Assembly (NCBI GenBank): GCA_964645755.1
Contig: CAZYBT010000001.1
Location: 1 to 64,000, forward strand
Direction of reading: 5' to 3'
From: VMCP01 sp964645755
GTDB taxonomy: Bacteria > Bacteroidota > Bacteroidia > NS11-12g > UBA955
Length of the DNA: 64,000 bases
A program made the position numbers and the translations under genes. Below are positions 35,593-45,552 of the stretch, one piece after another; the stretch's first letter is position 1, and every line of letters begins with the position of its first letter. The notes under the pieces were generated by a model. The model was not told where the DNA came from and searched no databases. It saw only the letters and a list, made by a program, of their open reading frames with translations.

Positions 35593-36509
35593 GTAAAATA
35601 ACCATTTGCATACCTGTTTATGAAAGGTATAATTATTTTGAAACAGCGATACAATCTGCTTTAAATCAAACAGTTAAATGTGAAATTTTGGTTTCTGACA
35701 ATGCTTCCTCGCATTATAAATTTAGAGATTATTGTGAGTTAAATAATATTCAATATTCTCGAAACGAAAATAATCTTGGTGTATTTGCAAATTGGAATAA
35801 ATGCATTGAGTTAGCAAGAACTGAATTTGCAATTATTCTTTCTGATGACGATATCTTAAAACCAACATATGTTGAAGAGTTCATTCAAGCTTTAAGCGAA
35901 TTCCCGGATATTGATTTATATTACACGAATTTCGATATATATGATTTCGGATTAAAAAAATTACTATCACACAATCATAATATTCCATTTGGTTACTATG
36001 AAAATAATCTGGAGGTTCTGAAATATGGGGCTGATTTTGGTTTGTCATTTCCAATTTTTACTTCTGCAATTAAAAGGGCTAAGTTTGACGGATTTCAAGA
36101 AAAATTTCATTCATGCTCAGATTGGATTTGGATGTATTCCGAGGTTCGAAAAATTAATCTTTATGGAAACAATCAAATTTTGGTAACTCGGGGAAATCAT
36201 GATAACAATGATTCCAAAAATAGCGAAACTTCAGTGAGGGCACTCATTGGTATGTCATATATATATGGTTTTAGGTTGAGAGAGATATTTAGAAATAATG
36301 ATTATTTAAAAAATAAAAGTATATTAAAGGCATACAGTGTTATTATTAATTTGTTTGCGTATAATGAAAATGCTAAAATTGAATATATTTTAGAGAATCA
36401 ATATAATATTTACGGTGATATGGTGCAGAAAAATTATTTTATAAAATTTGTACCAAAAGTAATGTTGAGGTTAATCTACAAACTGTTTTTTAGACGTTAT
36501 TTTGGATAA
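35589..36509 (+). CDS. Glycosyltransferase family 2
   Basis: This 306-residue GT-A enzyme begins ITICIPVYERYNYFETAIQSALNQ and has the nucleotide-binding NASS and NENNLGVFANWN segments, with the metal-binding DDD in ILSDDDILK near residue 92. A C-terminal basic helix (KVMLRLIYKLFFRRYF) probably holds it at the membrane. It starts with an ATGA overlap and ends eight bases inside the flippase gene. It should add one sugar to the lipid-linked repeat on the cytoplasmic side; donor unknown, though its position after the dideoxyhexose genes makes that sugar a candidate. Confidence 0.88.
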   Translation: MSKITICIPVYERYNYFETAIQSALNQTVKCEILVSDNASSHYKFRDYCELNNIQYSRNENNLGVFANWNKCIELARTEFAIILSDDDILKPTYVEEFIQALSEFPDIDLYYTNFDIYDFGLKKLLSHNHNIPFGYYENNLEVLKYGADFGLSFPIFTSAIKRAKFDGFQEKFHSCSDWIWMYSEVRKINLYGNNQILVTRGNHDNNDSKNSETSVRALIGMSYIYGFRLREIFRNNDYLKNKSILKAYSVIINLFAYNENAKIEYILENQYNIYGDMVQKNYFIKFVPKVMLRLIYKLFFRRYFG

Positions 36510-37803
36510 AAATTCAATTTTCAAGCAGCAAGTGTTTTGGTCATTGATTATCCGTGGTGGTGGTATAATGATCACATTGATTCAGGTGCCGCTTTTATTG
36601 GATATTATGCAACAAGAGAAATATGGGGTATGGTTGACTTTACTAAATGTTGTAAATTGGATCTCTGTTTTTGATTTGGGAATAACAAATGGTTTAAGAA
36701 ACAAGCTTTCTGAACTTTACATTAACCAAAATCAGAATGATGCAAGGAAGTACATATTCAATGTTTTTTCATTTTTATTTTTATTTTTCTTATTGATTTT
36801 CATAATTTTTAAATTATTTGAAACACAATTGAATTTTCAGAGTCTATTCAATACGAAAAAAATTTCTGAGAACCAACTTTCTAATATTTTCAACATCGTT
36901 TTTAGTGGTATTATTTTTAGATTTATTTTTCAAATACCGGTGGTTTTAGAAACAGCTAAAGGATATACTCATGTTTCAAATGCATTGTTACTCACAGGTA
37001 ATATTTTAGGCATTATTTTCTTGTATATTAGAAGTGTTTTATCGTCTGAAATGATTGAATTAAGTACAGTTGGTTTTTCTGTAGTATGGATTCCCAATAT
37101 TCTTTATTTAATATACTTTTTATGGTTTATTTTCCATGATAATCGTATTTTTATGCCAAGATGGAGTGAGTTTGATTTGCCATTTATCAAACCACTGATG
37201 AAAATTAGTTTTCATTTCTTTCTAATTCAATTAACTGCATTGATCATTTTCGCGAGTATTCCATTTATTCTATCGCAACTTTTAAATCCATCTCATGCAA
37301 CTGAGTACAATTTGGCGAACAGTATTTTCAATATCCCCTTACTTGTAATGGGTGTATTGTGCAATCCAATTACTCCCTTAGTAACTCAAGCATTTGTTCA
37401 ATCCGACAAAAAATGGTTAAGGCAAATTTTAAGAAAATTCAATTTCTATGCCTTAATACTCATCTCAATTACATGGATTTTGTTCTTATTTTCGCAATCG
37501 ATCTATGGCCTTTGGATTGGCAATAAAGTTTCAATAAATGGAGGTTTAGTATTTTGGATTGCGATTTATACATCGGTCAATTTATTTTTGCAGCCTTACA
37601 CCAATATTTACAACGGAATTGGTAAACTTGGCGTTGTTGCTTTTTTGTCGCCTATAGGTGTATGCATTTTTTTATTTTCTGCTTACTATTTAACAAATTT
37701 TTTTAATAATTCGACAGGGGTTGTAATGGGGTTAATTTTATCATCTTTAATTGGATTAATTTACATCCCTGTAAAAGTGTTCAAGGAAATTCGAAATTTG
37801 TAA
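36502..37803 (+). CDS. wzx: Wzx-type polysaccharide flippase
   Basis: This 433-residue protein of the MOP/MATE superfamily has about twelve membrane helices and the N-terminal pattern FWSLIIRGGGIMITLIQVPLLLD followed by YGVWLTLLNVVNWISVFDLGITNGLRNKL (key residues DLGITNGLRN), typical of Wzx. It flips the undecaprenyl-linked repeat unit to the periplasm. The start is a TTG eight bases inside the previous gene; no ATG is available near the first helix. It is immediately followed by the polymerase. Confidence 0.9.
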   Translation: MDKNSIFKQQVFWSLIIRGGGIMITLIQVPLLLDIMQQEKYGVWLTLLNVVNWISVFDLGITNGLRNKLSELYINQNQNDARKYIFNVFSFLFLFFLLIFIIFKLFETQLNFQSLFNTKKISENQLSNIFNIVFSGIIFRFIFQIPVVLETAKGYTHVSNALLLTGNILGIIFLYIRSVLSSEMIELSTVGFSVVWIPNILYLIYFLWFIFHDNRIFMPRWSEFDLPFIKPLMKISFHFFLIQLTALIIFASIPFILSQLLNPSHATEYNLANSIFNIPLLVMGVLCNPITPLVTQAFVQSDKKWLRQILRKFNFYALILISITWILFLFSQSIYGLWIGNKVSINGGLVFWIAIYTSVNLFLQPYTNIYNGIGKLGVVAFLSPIGVCIFLFSAYYLTNFFNNSTGVVMGLILSSLIGLIYIPVKVFKEIRNL

Positions 37804-39203
37804 TGAACAATCTAGACATTAATAATTTATATTTTGTTGCATGGATTTCGACGTTTATTCAATTGCTGACCTTGGTGATGCAATTTGTAAAATATGGGTA
37901 TAAATCTTTGTTACATCCGGGATTCTGGTTTGTAACCGTTTGGATTGGTAGTTTTTTATCTTTTATTCTTTATTTAAACATTGGATTTACGTTTATAATT
38001 TTTAATCCTGAGGATGTAATAGAATTGATGGTATATGTTGATTTTACTTCCATTTGTCTTTTGTTTTTTGGTTGGTTTAAATCCGCTAAAATTAAAGATC
38101 ATCAAATGAATTTTAAATTTGTAATTGAAGAAAAACTCCTTAAATATTTGAGCATTATTTTGTTTTCAGTTGTACTGATTAACTGGTATAAAAGTGGATC
38201 AGACATCGTTAGTAATAGAGCCGCCGGAAGTGCTGAAATGCTGAAAAATCAGAAAATGGTGTCTCAAATTGGGGTTGCCACATTATTATTCAATATTGCG
38301 AAGTCAGCAAATCTCGTATTGCTTACGTATACCTCTTTTAAAATCACAAAAGCCATTGTTGAGAAAAGTTTTGAGAAGATTAAATTTTATTACTATTTGC
38401 CAACGCTTACTATGATTTTAGGCACAGTGGTTTCCGGCGGTAGGGCGGGAGTAATTTATGCTTTGATTTACTTTTCAACGGGTCTATTTATTGCATTATC
38501 GACCATGAAAAACGGTCAGTTGTATTTATTAAAAAGAATGAGCGGTTTTATGGCAATTGCATTAGTTGGATTTTCATTGTATTCTACATTGATAAATCAA
38601 TTAAGAGCAGAAAGTACAGATTATGATCCTTCATTTGAGAAATGGAAAGATTATCCTGCCTTGGTACCTATCTCGGGAATTGTACAATATCTTACAGACC
38701 ATTATCCCGGATATCAACTCAGAAAAGAAGACAGTGTAACGCCTGAACTGGAAATGGGTGAGAAAACATTTTCATTTATATTGTTTTTCAATATTCCATT
38801 TATTTCGCAATTGTACAATGCTCCTATTGGTCTTGCGAGTTACTACGGATTTAAACTGCCAGAAGCGGTTGAATTGGGTGCCAGAGGTCTGGAATGGGAA
38901 AATACCACCGCCACTATTTTTCTGAATGTTTATGATGATTTTGGTTATTATGGTACCTTCATCGCAATCTTCGTCTTTTGTTTTCTTACCGAATTTGTTT
39001 TTACAAGATTTGTTCTTGCCGATAATGATAATTATCTTATTTCAATGTTCCCTTTTGCAATATTTTTATACCTTTGGACGCAATCTATTTTCTCTCATCA
39101 TACAGTAGGAAGTTGGATGGGTACACTTTTTTATCAATATTTAATTTTAGATATTCTCAATTATTTATTTACACCTAGAATCTTGACTACCAAAATAGAA
39201 TGA
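37803..39203 (+). CDS. wzy: Wzy-type oligosaccharide repeat-unit polymerase
   Basis: This 466-residue protein has about twelve membrane helices and a periplasmic loop at roughly residues 265-370 (QLRAESTDYDPSFEKW through LEWENTTATIF). The SGGRAGVIYALIYFSTG segment near 215 and the Arg-rich loop are typical of Wzy polymerases, which join repeats in a block mechanism. Sequence conservation in this family is low, so the call rests on topology, the GGRAG signature and the position next to wzx. Start and stop overlap both neighbours. Confidence 0.85.
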   Translation: MNNLDINNLYFVAWISTFIQLLTLVMQFVKYGYKSLLHPGFWFVTVWIGSFLSFILYLNIGFTFIIFNPEDVIELMVYVDFTSICLLFFGWFKSAKIKDHQMNFKFVIEEKLLKYLSIILFSVVLINWYKSGSDIVSNRAAGSAEMLKNQKMVSQIGVATLLFNIAKSANLVLLTYTSFKITKAIVEKSFEKIKFYYYLPTLTMILGTVVSGGRAGVIYALIYFSTGLFIALSTMKNGQLYLLKRMSGFMAIALVGFSLYSTLINQLRAESTDYDPSFEKWKDYPALVPISGIVQYLTDHYPGYQLRKEDSVTPELEMGEKTFSFILFFNIPFISQLYNAPIGLASYYGFKLPEAVELGARGLEWENTTATIFLNVYDDFGYYGTFIAIFVFCFLTEFVFTRFVLADNDNYLISMFPFAIFLYLWTQSIFSHHTVGSWMGTLFYQYLILDILNYLFTPRILTTKIE

Positions 39204-40462
39204 GAATACTCTGGTTTACAAATACCCCTTGCGGTGCAATTGGTTATCTAAATCAAAGCCATGCAAGCGGTGGTTGGATGTTATCGCTTGAAAAATTGGT
39301 GAATCAGAGTTGTGAATTGCATGTTGCATTTTATCATCACCAAAAAATGGATTCTTTCTTTTATCAAAATACTTGGTATCACCCTATTTTTATTCCTCAA
39401 AATACATTCCAAAGGTTGGTTAAACTCTTAAAAAAGAAGTTTTTATCGATTAAAAGTGTTGAATATTTGATCGACGTTATTGATAATGTTCAGCCCAATT
39501 TGATACATATTCATGGAAGTGAAAATGATTTTGTTAGGGTCATTGATCGAACAAATATTCCAGTTGTTTTGTCCATACAAGGTATCGCATCATCGGTTTA
39601 TGCAGCTTTTAATGGAGGTTTTTCATCAGAAGTTTTGAAAAAAGTTAAAAACAGAAATATTTTATACCATTTATTTGGAATAGGTTTTTTTGAAAAAATG
39701 AATATTGACTTGTATGAGAGATCACTCATTGAAAATCAATATTTGAGTGAAATTAAATATTTCTTCGGCAGAACTCATTGGGATTTTTCTGTGAGCAGGG
39801 TTTTTGCCCCAAATTCTGAATATTTTAAGTTGAATGAAGTTTTGAGGGATTCATTTTATGAAGTTAACCCCAAAAGCAATTATGATATTGGTGATACTTT
39901 GAAGTTGTTTTCAATTTGCTCTAATACACCAAATAAAGGTTTGGATGTCATTATTGGCTGTGTGAATCAATTAAATAAATTGGGAATAAGGCATGAATGG
40001 AAATTGGCTGGGTTATCAAAGAATGACGAAATTGTGCTTTTATCATTAAATAAATTTGGAATTCAAAAGTTACCAGATTCACTTAAATTTATTGGATTTT
40101 GTGATGAGCAGAGTTTACAATCTGAAATAGTTGACGCAGACATTTTTGTATTCACTTCCTATATCGAGAATAGTCCGAATAGTTTAAGCGAAGCGATGAT
40201 ATTAGGATTGCCCTGTGTGGCTTCGAATGTTGGTGGTGTTGCATCAATGATAAGTCAAAATCACTCAGGATTATTATTTGCAGCAGGTGACTATTTTATG
40301 TTAACTGGATCTATTTTATCTTTATTAGAATCACAAAAACTAAGAAATAATATTGGAACTCAGGCTAGATTATCTGCTTTGAAATTTCATGATAAAGACA
40401 TGATTATTGAACAGTTGTTTTCTTCATATAAACAAATATTAAATAGAACACGGAATGATTAA
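39200..40462 (+). CDS. Glycosyltransferase, GT4-type
   Basis: This 420-residue GT-B enzyme has an N-terminal acceptor domain opening ILWFTNTPCGAIGYL and a C-terminal donor-binding domain with SYIENSPNSLSEAMILGLPCVASNVGGVASMI (the E-x7-E-like region; key residues ENSPNSLSEAM). The absence of membrane segments suggests a cytoplasmic or peripheral protein. It overlaps wzy by four bases and the next gene by eight. Linkage and donor are unknown. Confidence 0.85.
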   Translation: MRILWFTNTPCGAIGYLNQSHASGGWMLSLEKLVNQSCELHVAFYHHQKMDSFFYQNTWYHPIFIPQNTFQRLVKLLKKKFLSIKSVEYLIDVIDNVQPNLIHIHGSENDFVRVIDRTNIPVVLSIQGIASSVYAAFNGGFSSEVLKKVKNRNILYHLFGIGFFEKMNIDLYERSLIENQYLSEIKYFFGRTHWDFSVSRVFAPNSEYFKLNEVLRDSFYEVNPKSNYDIGDTLKLFSICSNTPNKGLDVIIGCVNQLNKLGIRHEWKLAGLSKNDEIVLLSLNKFGIQKLPDSLKFIGFCDEQSLQSEIVDADIFVFTSYIENSPNSLSEAMILGLPCVASNVGGVASMISQNHSGLLFAAGDYFMLTGSILSLLESQKLRNNIGTQARLSALKFHDKDMIIEQLFSSYKQILNRTRND

Positions 40463-41048
40463 CAGGATAATCAATCACATCAACTTCCGAAGATTACAAT
40501 GGATCAAGATATGTTGTACTTTTTTCATTTACATTTTAAATCAGTTGAAGCAAATAAAAATGTTGAATGGAAATCAGTTTTATGGGTATACAAAATTTCA
40601 TAAGGAACAGCATTCTGATATTGATATTGGGAGCAATAATGTTTTTCGATCAAGTAGGTTCTCAAACCTTATTGGAATTAATCGACCCTGCATAATATCG
40701 ACTTTGAATCCAAACGCAAAGTTGAAAATTGGAAATAATTGTGGTCTCAGCGGAACAGTGATCAATTGTTTTCATCATGTTTCTATTGGAAATGATGTGA
40801 TGATTGGTGCAAATAGTTTGATTATGGATGGAGATTGGCATTTGGAAGATCCAAGAGCTGGTGATTCAAAATCAATCATATTAGAGGATAATGTTTGGAT
40901 TGGTGAGGGTGTAAAGGTTCTAAAAGGCGTGAGAATCGGGCGAAACAGTGTAATTGGTGCAGGAAGCATTGTAACAAAAGATATTCCTCATAATGTATTC
41001 GCTGCTGGTAATCCTTGTAAAGTATTAAAGAATTTAAATGAGTCATAG
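40455..41048 (+). CDS. Left-handed beta-helix acyltransferase (O-acetyltransferase-like)
   Basis: This 197-residue protein has many hexapeptide repeats from about residue 85 onward and the active-site region NCFHHVSIGNDVMIGANSLIMDGDWH. Its ending, IGAGSIVTKDIPHNVFAAGNPCKVL, is typical of acetyl-CoA-dependent sugar O-acetyltransferases of the WbbJ/Vat type. The N-terminal 35 residues include a hydrophobic segment (IKICCTFFIYILNQL). It probably acetylates a hydroxyl on the repeat unit. It overlaps both neighbours. Confidence 0.87.
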   Translation: MINRIINHINFRRLQWIKICCTFFIYILNQLKQIKMLNGNQFYGYTKFHKEQHSDIDIGSNNVFRSSRFSNLIGINRPCIISTLNPNAKLKIGNNCGLSGTVINCFHHVSIGNDVMIGANSLIMDGDWHLEDPRAGDSKSIILEDNVWIGEGVKVLKGVRIGRNSVIGAGSIVTKDIPHNVFAAGNPCKVLKNLNES

Positions 41049-42237
41049 AAAAGGGGTGATTTTTCTACATGAAGGTACATTCCCTGACGGATATGCAATG
41101 GCATTTCGATTGAGAATGTACACTGAGATGTTGGAGAATGATTTTGATGTTAAGGTACTTGTGCCACGTTTACCAAAGTCAAATGATAATTCAAAGAAAT
41201 ATCAATTGTTTACGCTTTGGAATAGAAATGTCTCTTCAAATATTTTAGTCAGGAAGTTATCTTATTACATTCAAGATTTAAAGTGGACGTACTTTTTATA
41301 TCAAAACAGAAGTCAATTCGATGTGATATTTGTGGCAGCAATGTCGATTTTTCCATTGCTCGTGATTACACTTTTTGCAAAACTTTTTTCCAAGAGATTA
41401 ATTTTGGAATTAAATGAATTTCCTTATTCTAGCCAAGGTGGTAATTTTATTGATGACCTAAATGGTTATAAAAGGTACAGGAGATTTTTAACGGAAAATT
41501 TAATTTATAAAAATTGTTTTGGGGTAATTTCTATTTCGCCCAAATTAACTCAATACATCAAAAAATTAGTGCCAAATATTAGAGTGGTTGAAATTCCAAT
41601 TCTGTGTGATGTTCAGTATTTTAATTCTTTAGATAGTATAGAATCAGCTCAACCTCACAAACAAAAATACACCGTTCATGCAAGTAATTTAAGTGAATAC
41701 AAGGATGGATTTAGTACCAATTTGAAGGCAATTGGAAAATTTAATCTCGAACAAGTAAAAGAAGATGATAAAATTCATCTTTACATTACATTAGATGGAA
41801 TACCTCCGCTTTTATCTCATTCAATAAATCAAATTTTAACAACTTACGACCTCCATTCTTTTGTTCATTTTATTGGTTATCAAGATGATATAAGTTTATT
41901 TAATTTGTACAAAAATGCCGCATTTCTCATCATCAACAAACCAATAAATCTTCAGAATGATTACAATTTCCCAACTAAATTATCTGAATATTTATATTTT
42001 TCAAAAGCATTATTGGTTTCTACAAACAATGCGATGGATCAGTTTCTAGAAGATTCTCAAAATTGTTTGAAGTTTGAATCTAATAACGACCAAGATTTAT
42101 TAAATCTCATCAAAAAATTGCTATCTAATCAGATTCAAATGAATGGGTTGAATTTTAATGCGAGAAATACGGTAACTCAACATTTTGACTTTCGTATGAA
42201 TGCCGCAAAATTAAATCTCTTCTTTCGTAACGCGTGA
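41038..42237 (+). CDS. Glycosyltransferase, GT-B fold
   Basis: This 399-residue protein has the N-terminal GTFPDGYAMAFRLRMYTEML, a glycine/aromatic loop seen in GT4-like enzymes, and a C-terminal half with YTVHASNLSEYKDGF and FPTKLSEYLYFSKALLVS, the donor-site Glu region. It is more diverged than the other GT4 genes here. It overlaps the acetyltransferase by 11 bases and the next gene by four (GTGA). The sugar it transfers cannot be told. Confidence 0.8.
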   Translation: MSHRKGVIFLHEGTFPDGYAMAFRLRMYTEMLENDFDVKVLVPRLPKSNDNSKKYQLFTLWNRNVSSNILVRKLSYYIQDLKWTYFLYQNRSQFDVIFVAAMSIFPLLVITLFAKLFSKRLILELNEFPYSSQGGNFIDDLNGYKRYRRFLTENLIYKNCFGVISISPKLTQYIKKLVPNIRVVEIPILCDVQYFNSLDSIESAQPHKQKYTVHASNLSEYKDGFSTNLKAIGKFNLEQVKEDDKIHLYITLDGIPPLLSHSINQILTTYDLHSFVHFIGYQDDISLFNLYKNAAFLIINKPINLQNDYNFPTKLSEYLYFSKALLVSTNNAMDQFLEDSQNCLKFESNNDQDLLNLIKKLLSNQIQMNGLNFNARNTVTQHFDFRMNAAKLNLFFRNA

Positions 42238-43340
42238 AAAAATATATTTTAAATACGATTAAAAATTTTGGTCCCAAGGTTCACTCTAAGATCGTCATTT
42301 TTGAATCCGATGATTGGGGCTCGTTTAGAATTCCCAATAATAGTGCTTATCAAGCTCTTGAAGCAAAAGGAGTTCAATTAAAATTTCCGGGTTCAGATCA
42401 ATACAATCTTTATGATAATTTGGAGAGCACCCATGATCTCGAACTGTTATTTGAATTACTCACTTCGCATAAAGATCATCTAAACAATCCTGTTACTTTC
42501 ACTCCACTCTCGTTGGTGGCTAATCCAGATTTTAAAAAAATAAAAGAATCTGGTTACCAACATTATTTTTCCCTTAATCTGAAAGAATCATTTGACCATT
42601 ATAACAAGGGTAATGTGCTTGATTTATATTTTAAAGGAATTTCAGAAGGAATTTTTCTTCCTCAATTTCATGGAAGGGAACATCTAAATGTAGCAGTTTG
42701 GATGAGAGCCTTGCAAAATAATATTGGTGATTCTAGAATAGCGTTTGAACAAGAGGTATGGGGACAAATCAACACGCATCCTAATCATATTTTTTATCAA
42801 GCGGCATTCGATTTAGAATACCCCGGAGATATAACTTCACAAAAGGAGATCATTCAAAATGGTTTAGAATTGTTTAAAAGCACATTTGGATATAAAGCCG
42901 AATATTTTGTCCCTCCAAATGGACCAATGAACAATCAATTGTTACCAATATTGGCTCATTGTGGAATCAAATTAATTTCATCTGATACAATACAATTAGA
43001 GGTTTTGGGAAATGGTAAGACCTCTAAACATTTTCGATATATGGGAATGAAGAACAAGTTTGGACAGAGATTTATTAAGCGAAATTGCTTTTTTGAGCCT
43101 TCTGGAAGAGATAAAGATTGGGTTGATTCGTGTTTGAGGGACATTGAGTTAGCATTTAGATATGGTAAACCTGCTGTGATTAGTACGCATAGGGTAAATT
43201 ATGTGGGTGATCGAAATGCCGACAATCGAGATTTTGGTTTAAAACAATTGGATAAACTCATAAAATTGATGCTTCTAAAATGGCCAGATATTGAGTTTAC
43301 GAATACGCCTAAATTATTTGATTATTTCGATAAAAATTGA
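42234..43340 (+). CDS. NodB-like polysaccharide deacetylase homologue, copy 1
   Basis: This 368-residue protein has IVIFESDDWGSFRIP at about residues 21-35, an Asp-Asp metal-type motif, and FHGREHLNV near 146-154, which supplies the HxxxH zinc pair of carbohydrate esterase 4 enzymes. THRVNYVG near the end matches the position of the last NodB motif. No signal peptide is seen, so it would act in the cytoplasm, for example N-deacetylating a sugar before polymerisation. It starts with GTG in a four-base overlap and is followed by a diverged second copy with the same landmarks. Deacetylase activity is inferred. Confidence 0.7.
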   Translation: MKKYILNTIKNFGPKVHSKIVIFESDDWGSFRIPNNSAYQALEAKGVQLKFPGSDQYNLYDNLESTHDLELLFELLTSHKDHLNNPVTFTPLSLVANPDFKKIKESGYQHYFSLNLKESFDHYNKGNVLDLYFKGISEGIFLPQFHGREHLNVAVWMRALQNNIGDSRIAFEQEVWGQINTHPNHIFYQAAFDLEYPGDITSQKEIIQNGLELFKSTFGYKAEYFVPPNGPMNNQLLPILAHCGIKLISSDTIQLEVLGNGKTSKHFRYMGMKNKFGQRFIKRNCFFEPSGRDKDWVDSCLRDIELAFRYGKPAVISTHRVNYVGDRNADNRDFGLKQLDKLIKLMLLKWPDIEFTNTPKLFDYFDKN

Positions 43341-44446
43341 AATTAATAAATAAACTTAAACAAAATTTAATTTCGATTCCTGGTACAAAGGTTAATCGAA
43401 AATTGGTAATTTTTGAGTCAGACGATTGGGGAGCAGAGAGAATTCCAGACAAATCAACGAAAGACGAACTGCTTCGTTTGGGATTGATGGATAAAAAAAA
43501 CAAATTTAATTTAATCGATACTTTAGAAAGCTCTGATGATTTGATTTCACTGTATGATTTGTTGTCTAAATATAAAGATCGCAATGGTAGAACGCCTGTT
43601 ATTACAACCAATTTTTTAACGGCGAATCCGGATTTTGAACAAATTAAACGCAGTGAATTTCAAGAATATCATTACGAATCTATTGAAAAAACCTATGAAA
43701 AAAAAGCTGATAATCAGAGTGTTTTGAACTTAATTTTAGAGGGAAAACAATCTGGATTAATAAGGCCTCAATTTCATGGTAGAGAACATATTCATGTTAC
43801 CCAATGGATGAGAAGGTTGAATATTGATGATTCAGTATCCCGAAAATCATTTGATTTTGGTGTTTTTTGCTTAGATGATAATGGTGGTGGACATCGTGAA
43901 AATTTAATGGCCGCATTTGATTATCAAACTGAATCTGAGGTTGATTTAATGAATGATATTTTCATATCTGGCTATCAACAGTTCGAAAAGATTTTTGGAT
44001 ATAAATCAAAATCAATGATTGCTCCATGTTACGTTTGGGGAAATAACATTGAAAAAGTTTCGAGTGATTTGGGGGTCAATTTCATTCAAGGTATATTCAA
44101 TCAATATATTCCAACATTGGGTGATGAAAAGTATCATTTAACATGGCATTTTTTGGGTGATAAAAATAAATTTGGTCAGCGCTATCTGGTGCGGAATGCA
44201 TTTTTTGAAGTATTTGAAAACGATCAAATGGATTATGTAGATACATGTTTAAAGCGAATTGAAATTGCATTTAGATGGGGAAAACCTGCTATCATTGGAA
44301 CGCACAGAATTAATTTTGTTGGTGGACTCGATGAAAAAAATAGAATGAATTTCCATAAGAAATTAGAAGAATTAATAAAAAAAATGTTACAAAAATGGCC
44401 GGATTTAGAATTTATTTCTACCGACCAATTAGAAAATTATCTTTGA
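43337..44446 (+). CDS. NodB-like polysaccharide deacetylase homologue, copy 2
   Basis: This 369-residue protein is a diverged tandem duplicate of the preceding gene: LVIFESDDWGAERIP at the N-terminus, LTANPDFEQIK, PQFHGREHIHVTQWMRRL near 143-160, KNKFGQRY and THRINFVG occur in the same order and spacing. Both copies keep the Asp-Asp and the HxxxH pair, so both may be active on different sugars or positions. The start is TTG, sharing TTGA with the upstream stop. Its stop shares a base with the next ATG. Confidence 0.7.
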   Translation: MKLINKLKQNLISIPGTKVNRKLVIFESDDWGAERIPDKSTKDELLRLGLMDKKNKFNLIDTLESSDDLISLYDLLSKYKDRNGRTPVITTNFLTANPDFEQIKRSEFQEYHYESIEKTYEKKADNQSVLNLILEGKQSGLIRPQFHGREHIHVTQWMRRLNIDDSVSRKSFDFGVFCLDDNGGGHRENLMAAFDYQTESEVDLMNDIFISGYQQFEKIFGYKSKSMIAPCYVWGNNIEKVSSDLGVNFIQGIFNQYIPTLGDEKYHLTWHFLGDKNKFGQRYLVRNAFFEVFENDQMDYVDTCLKRIEIAFRWGKPAIIGTHRINFVGGLDEKNRMNFHKKLEELIKKMLQKWPDLEFISTDQLENYL

Positions 44447-45552
44447 TGGCTTTTGAAAATAAACACATTTTAGACTTACAACCTTATAAGGTGGCAAGTC
44501 ACAAAATTTGGGAAGTAGCATCTTCCGAACGTGCTGAAGTACTGAAACTTGATTGGAATGAAGCAACCGTGCCACCAAGTCCTATGGTGCAAAAACGGAT
44601 ATTAGAACTTGTAAGCGGTCCAAATTTCTATAATTTATACCCAGCAACGCATAGTGAAGTATTGCATGAAAAACTCTGCAATTATGCCCAGGTTAAAAAG
44701 GAAAATCTCCAGTATTTCCCGAGCTCTGATGCTTTGCATGAGTATATAGCAACAGTATTCTTAAGCGAGAAAGATACAGTATTGTTATTAGGTCCAACTT
44801 ATGATAATTTTAGATTAACTTGTGAATCACACGGAGCCAAAACAGAATATTTTAATTATTCGGAAACCTTTGAGTTAAATGTAGAATTTTTTGAGAATAA
44901 AATAGAAAATATTCACCCTAAATTGGTATACATCTGTAATCCAAATAACCCCACAGGAAATTTAATTTCAACGGATTATATCGAAAGCCTGTTACTGAAA
45001 TTTCCAAATGTGCTTTTCCTTATAGATGAAGCCTACACAGAGTTTAGCGGTCATTCGGTGAAGGATTTTGCCCATCAGTTTTCGAATTTATTGATCACAC
45101 GAACTTTGTCGAAGGCTTTTGCTTTGGCAAATTTTAGAATTGGATATCTCATTTCGTCGGAAGAAATTATACGCAATATCTCAAAAATTCGCAATCCTAA
45201 GAATTTCACTACATTTTCGCAGGAGGCTACAATTGCTGCATTATCGGATGTTGAATATATGCAAAACTATGTTGAGGAAGTAAAAACTGCAAAAGCAAAA
45301 TTTATCGATTTTCTTTCTAAAAATGGCCAGAGAATTATTCCTTTCAACGGACACGGAAATTTTATTTTAATTAAGTTTGAATCTGATGAAATTAAAAATA
45401 AATTCATTGAATTTATGGAGTTCAATAATATTTTCTTGAGAAATTTAACTCATAGTTCTTTGCTAAATAAATGCCTCAGGATCACAATTGGTAATGTAAA
45501 ACAAATGCAATTTGTACAAGATAAAATTACTGAATTTTGGCAGAAAAATTGA
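44446..45552 (+). CDS. HisC-like class I/II PLP aminotransferase
   Basis: This 368-residue fold-type-I PLP enzyme resembles histidinol-phosphate aminotransferase and CobD. It shows LDWNEATVPPSP, YICNPNNPTGN (about 163-173), FLIDEAYTEFSG and the Schiff-base Lys in TRTLSKAFALANFRIGY near 224. In a capsule locus it is unlikely to make histidine. Campylobacter capsule loci use similar enzymes to make serinol phosphate or ethanolamine phosphate for decoration, so a small amine substituent is a reasonable inference. The ATG at 44446 shares a base with the upstream stop; an ATG 17 codons earlier would lie inside the deacetylase gene. The HAD phosphatase follows. Confidence 0.83.
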   Translation: MAFENKHILDLQPYKVASHKIWEVASSERAEVLKLDWNEATVPPSPMVQKRILELVSGPNFYNLYPATHSEVLHEKLCNYAQVKKENLQYFPSSDALHEYIATVFLSEKDTVLLLGPTYDNFRLTCESHGAKTEYFNYSETFELNVEFFENKIENIHPKLVYICNPNNPTGNLISTDYIESLLLKFPNVLFLIDEAYTEFSGHSVKDFAHQFSNLLITRTLSKAFALANFRIGYLISSEEIIRNISKIRNPKNFTTFSQEATIAALSDVEYMQNYVEEVKTAKAKFIDFLSKNGQRIIPFNGHGNFILIKFESDEIKNKFIEFMEFNNIFLRNLTHSSLLNKCLRITIGNVKQMQFVQDKITEFWQKN

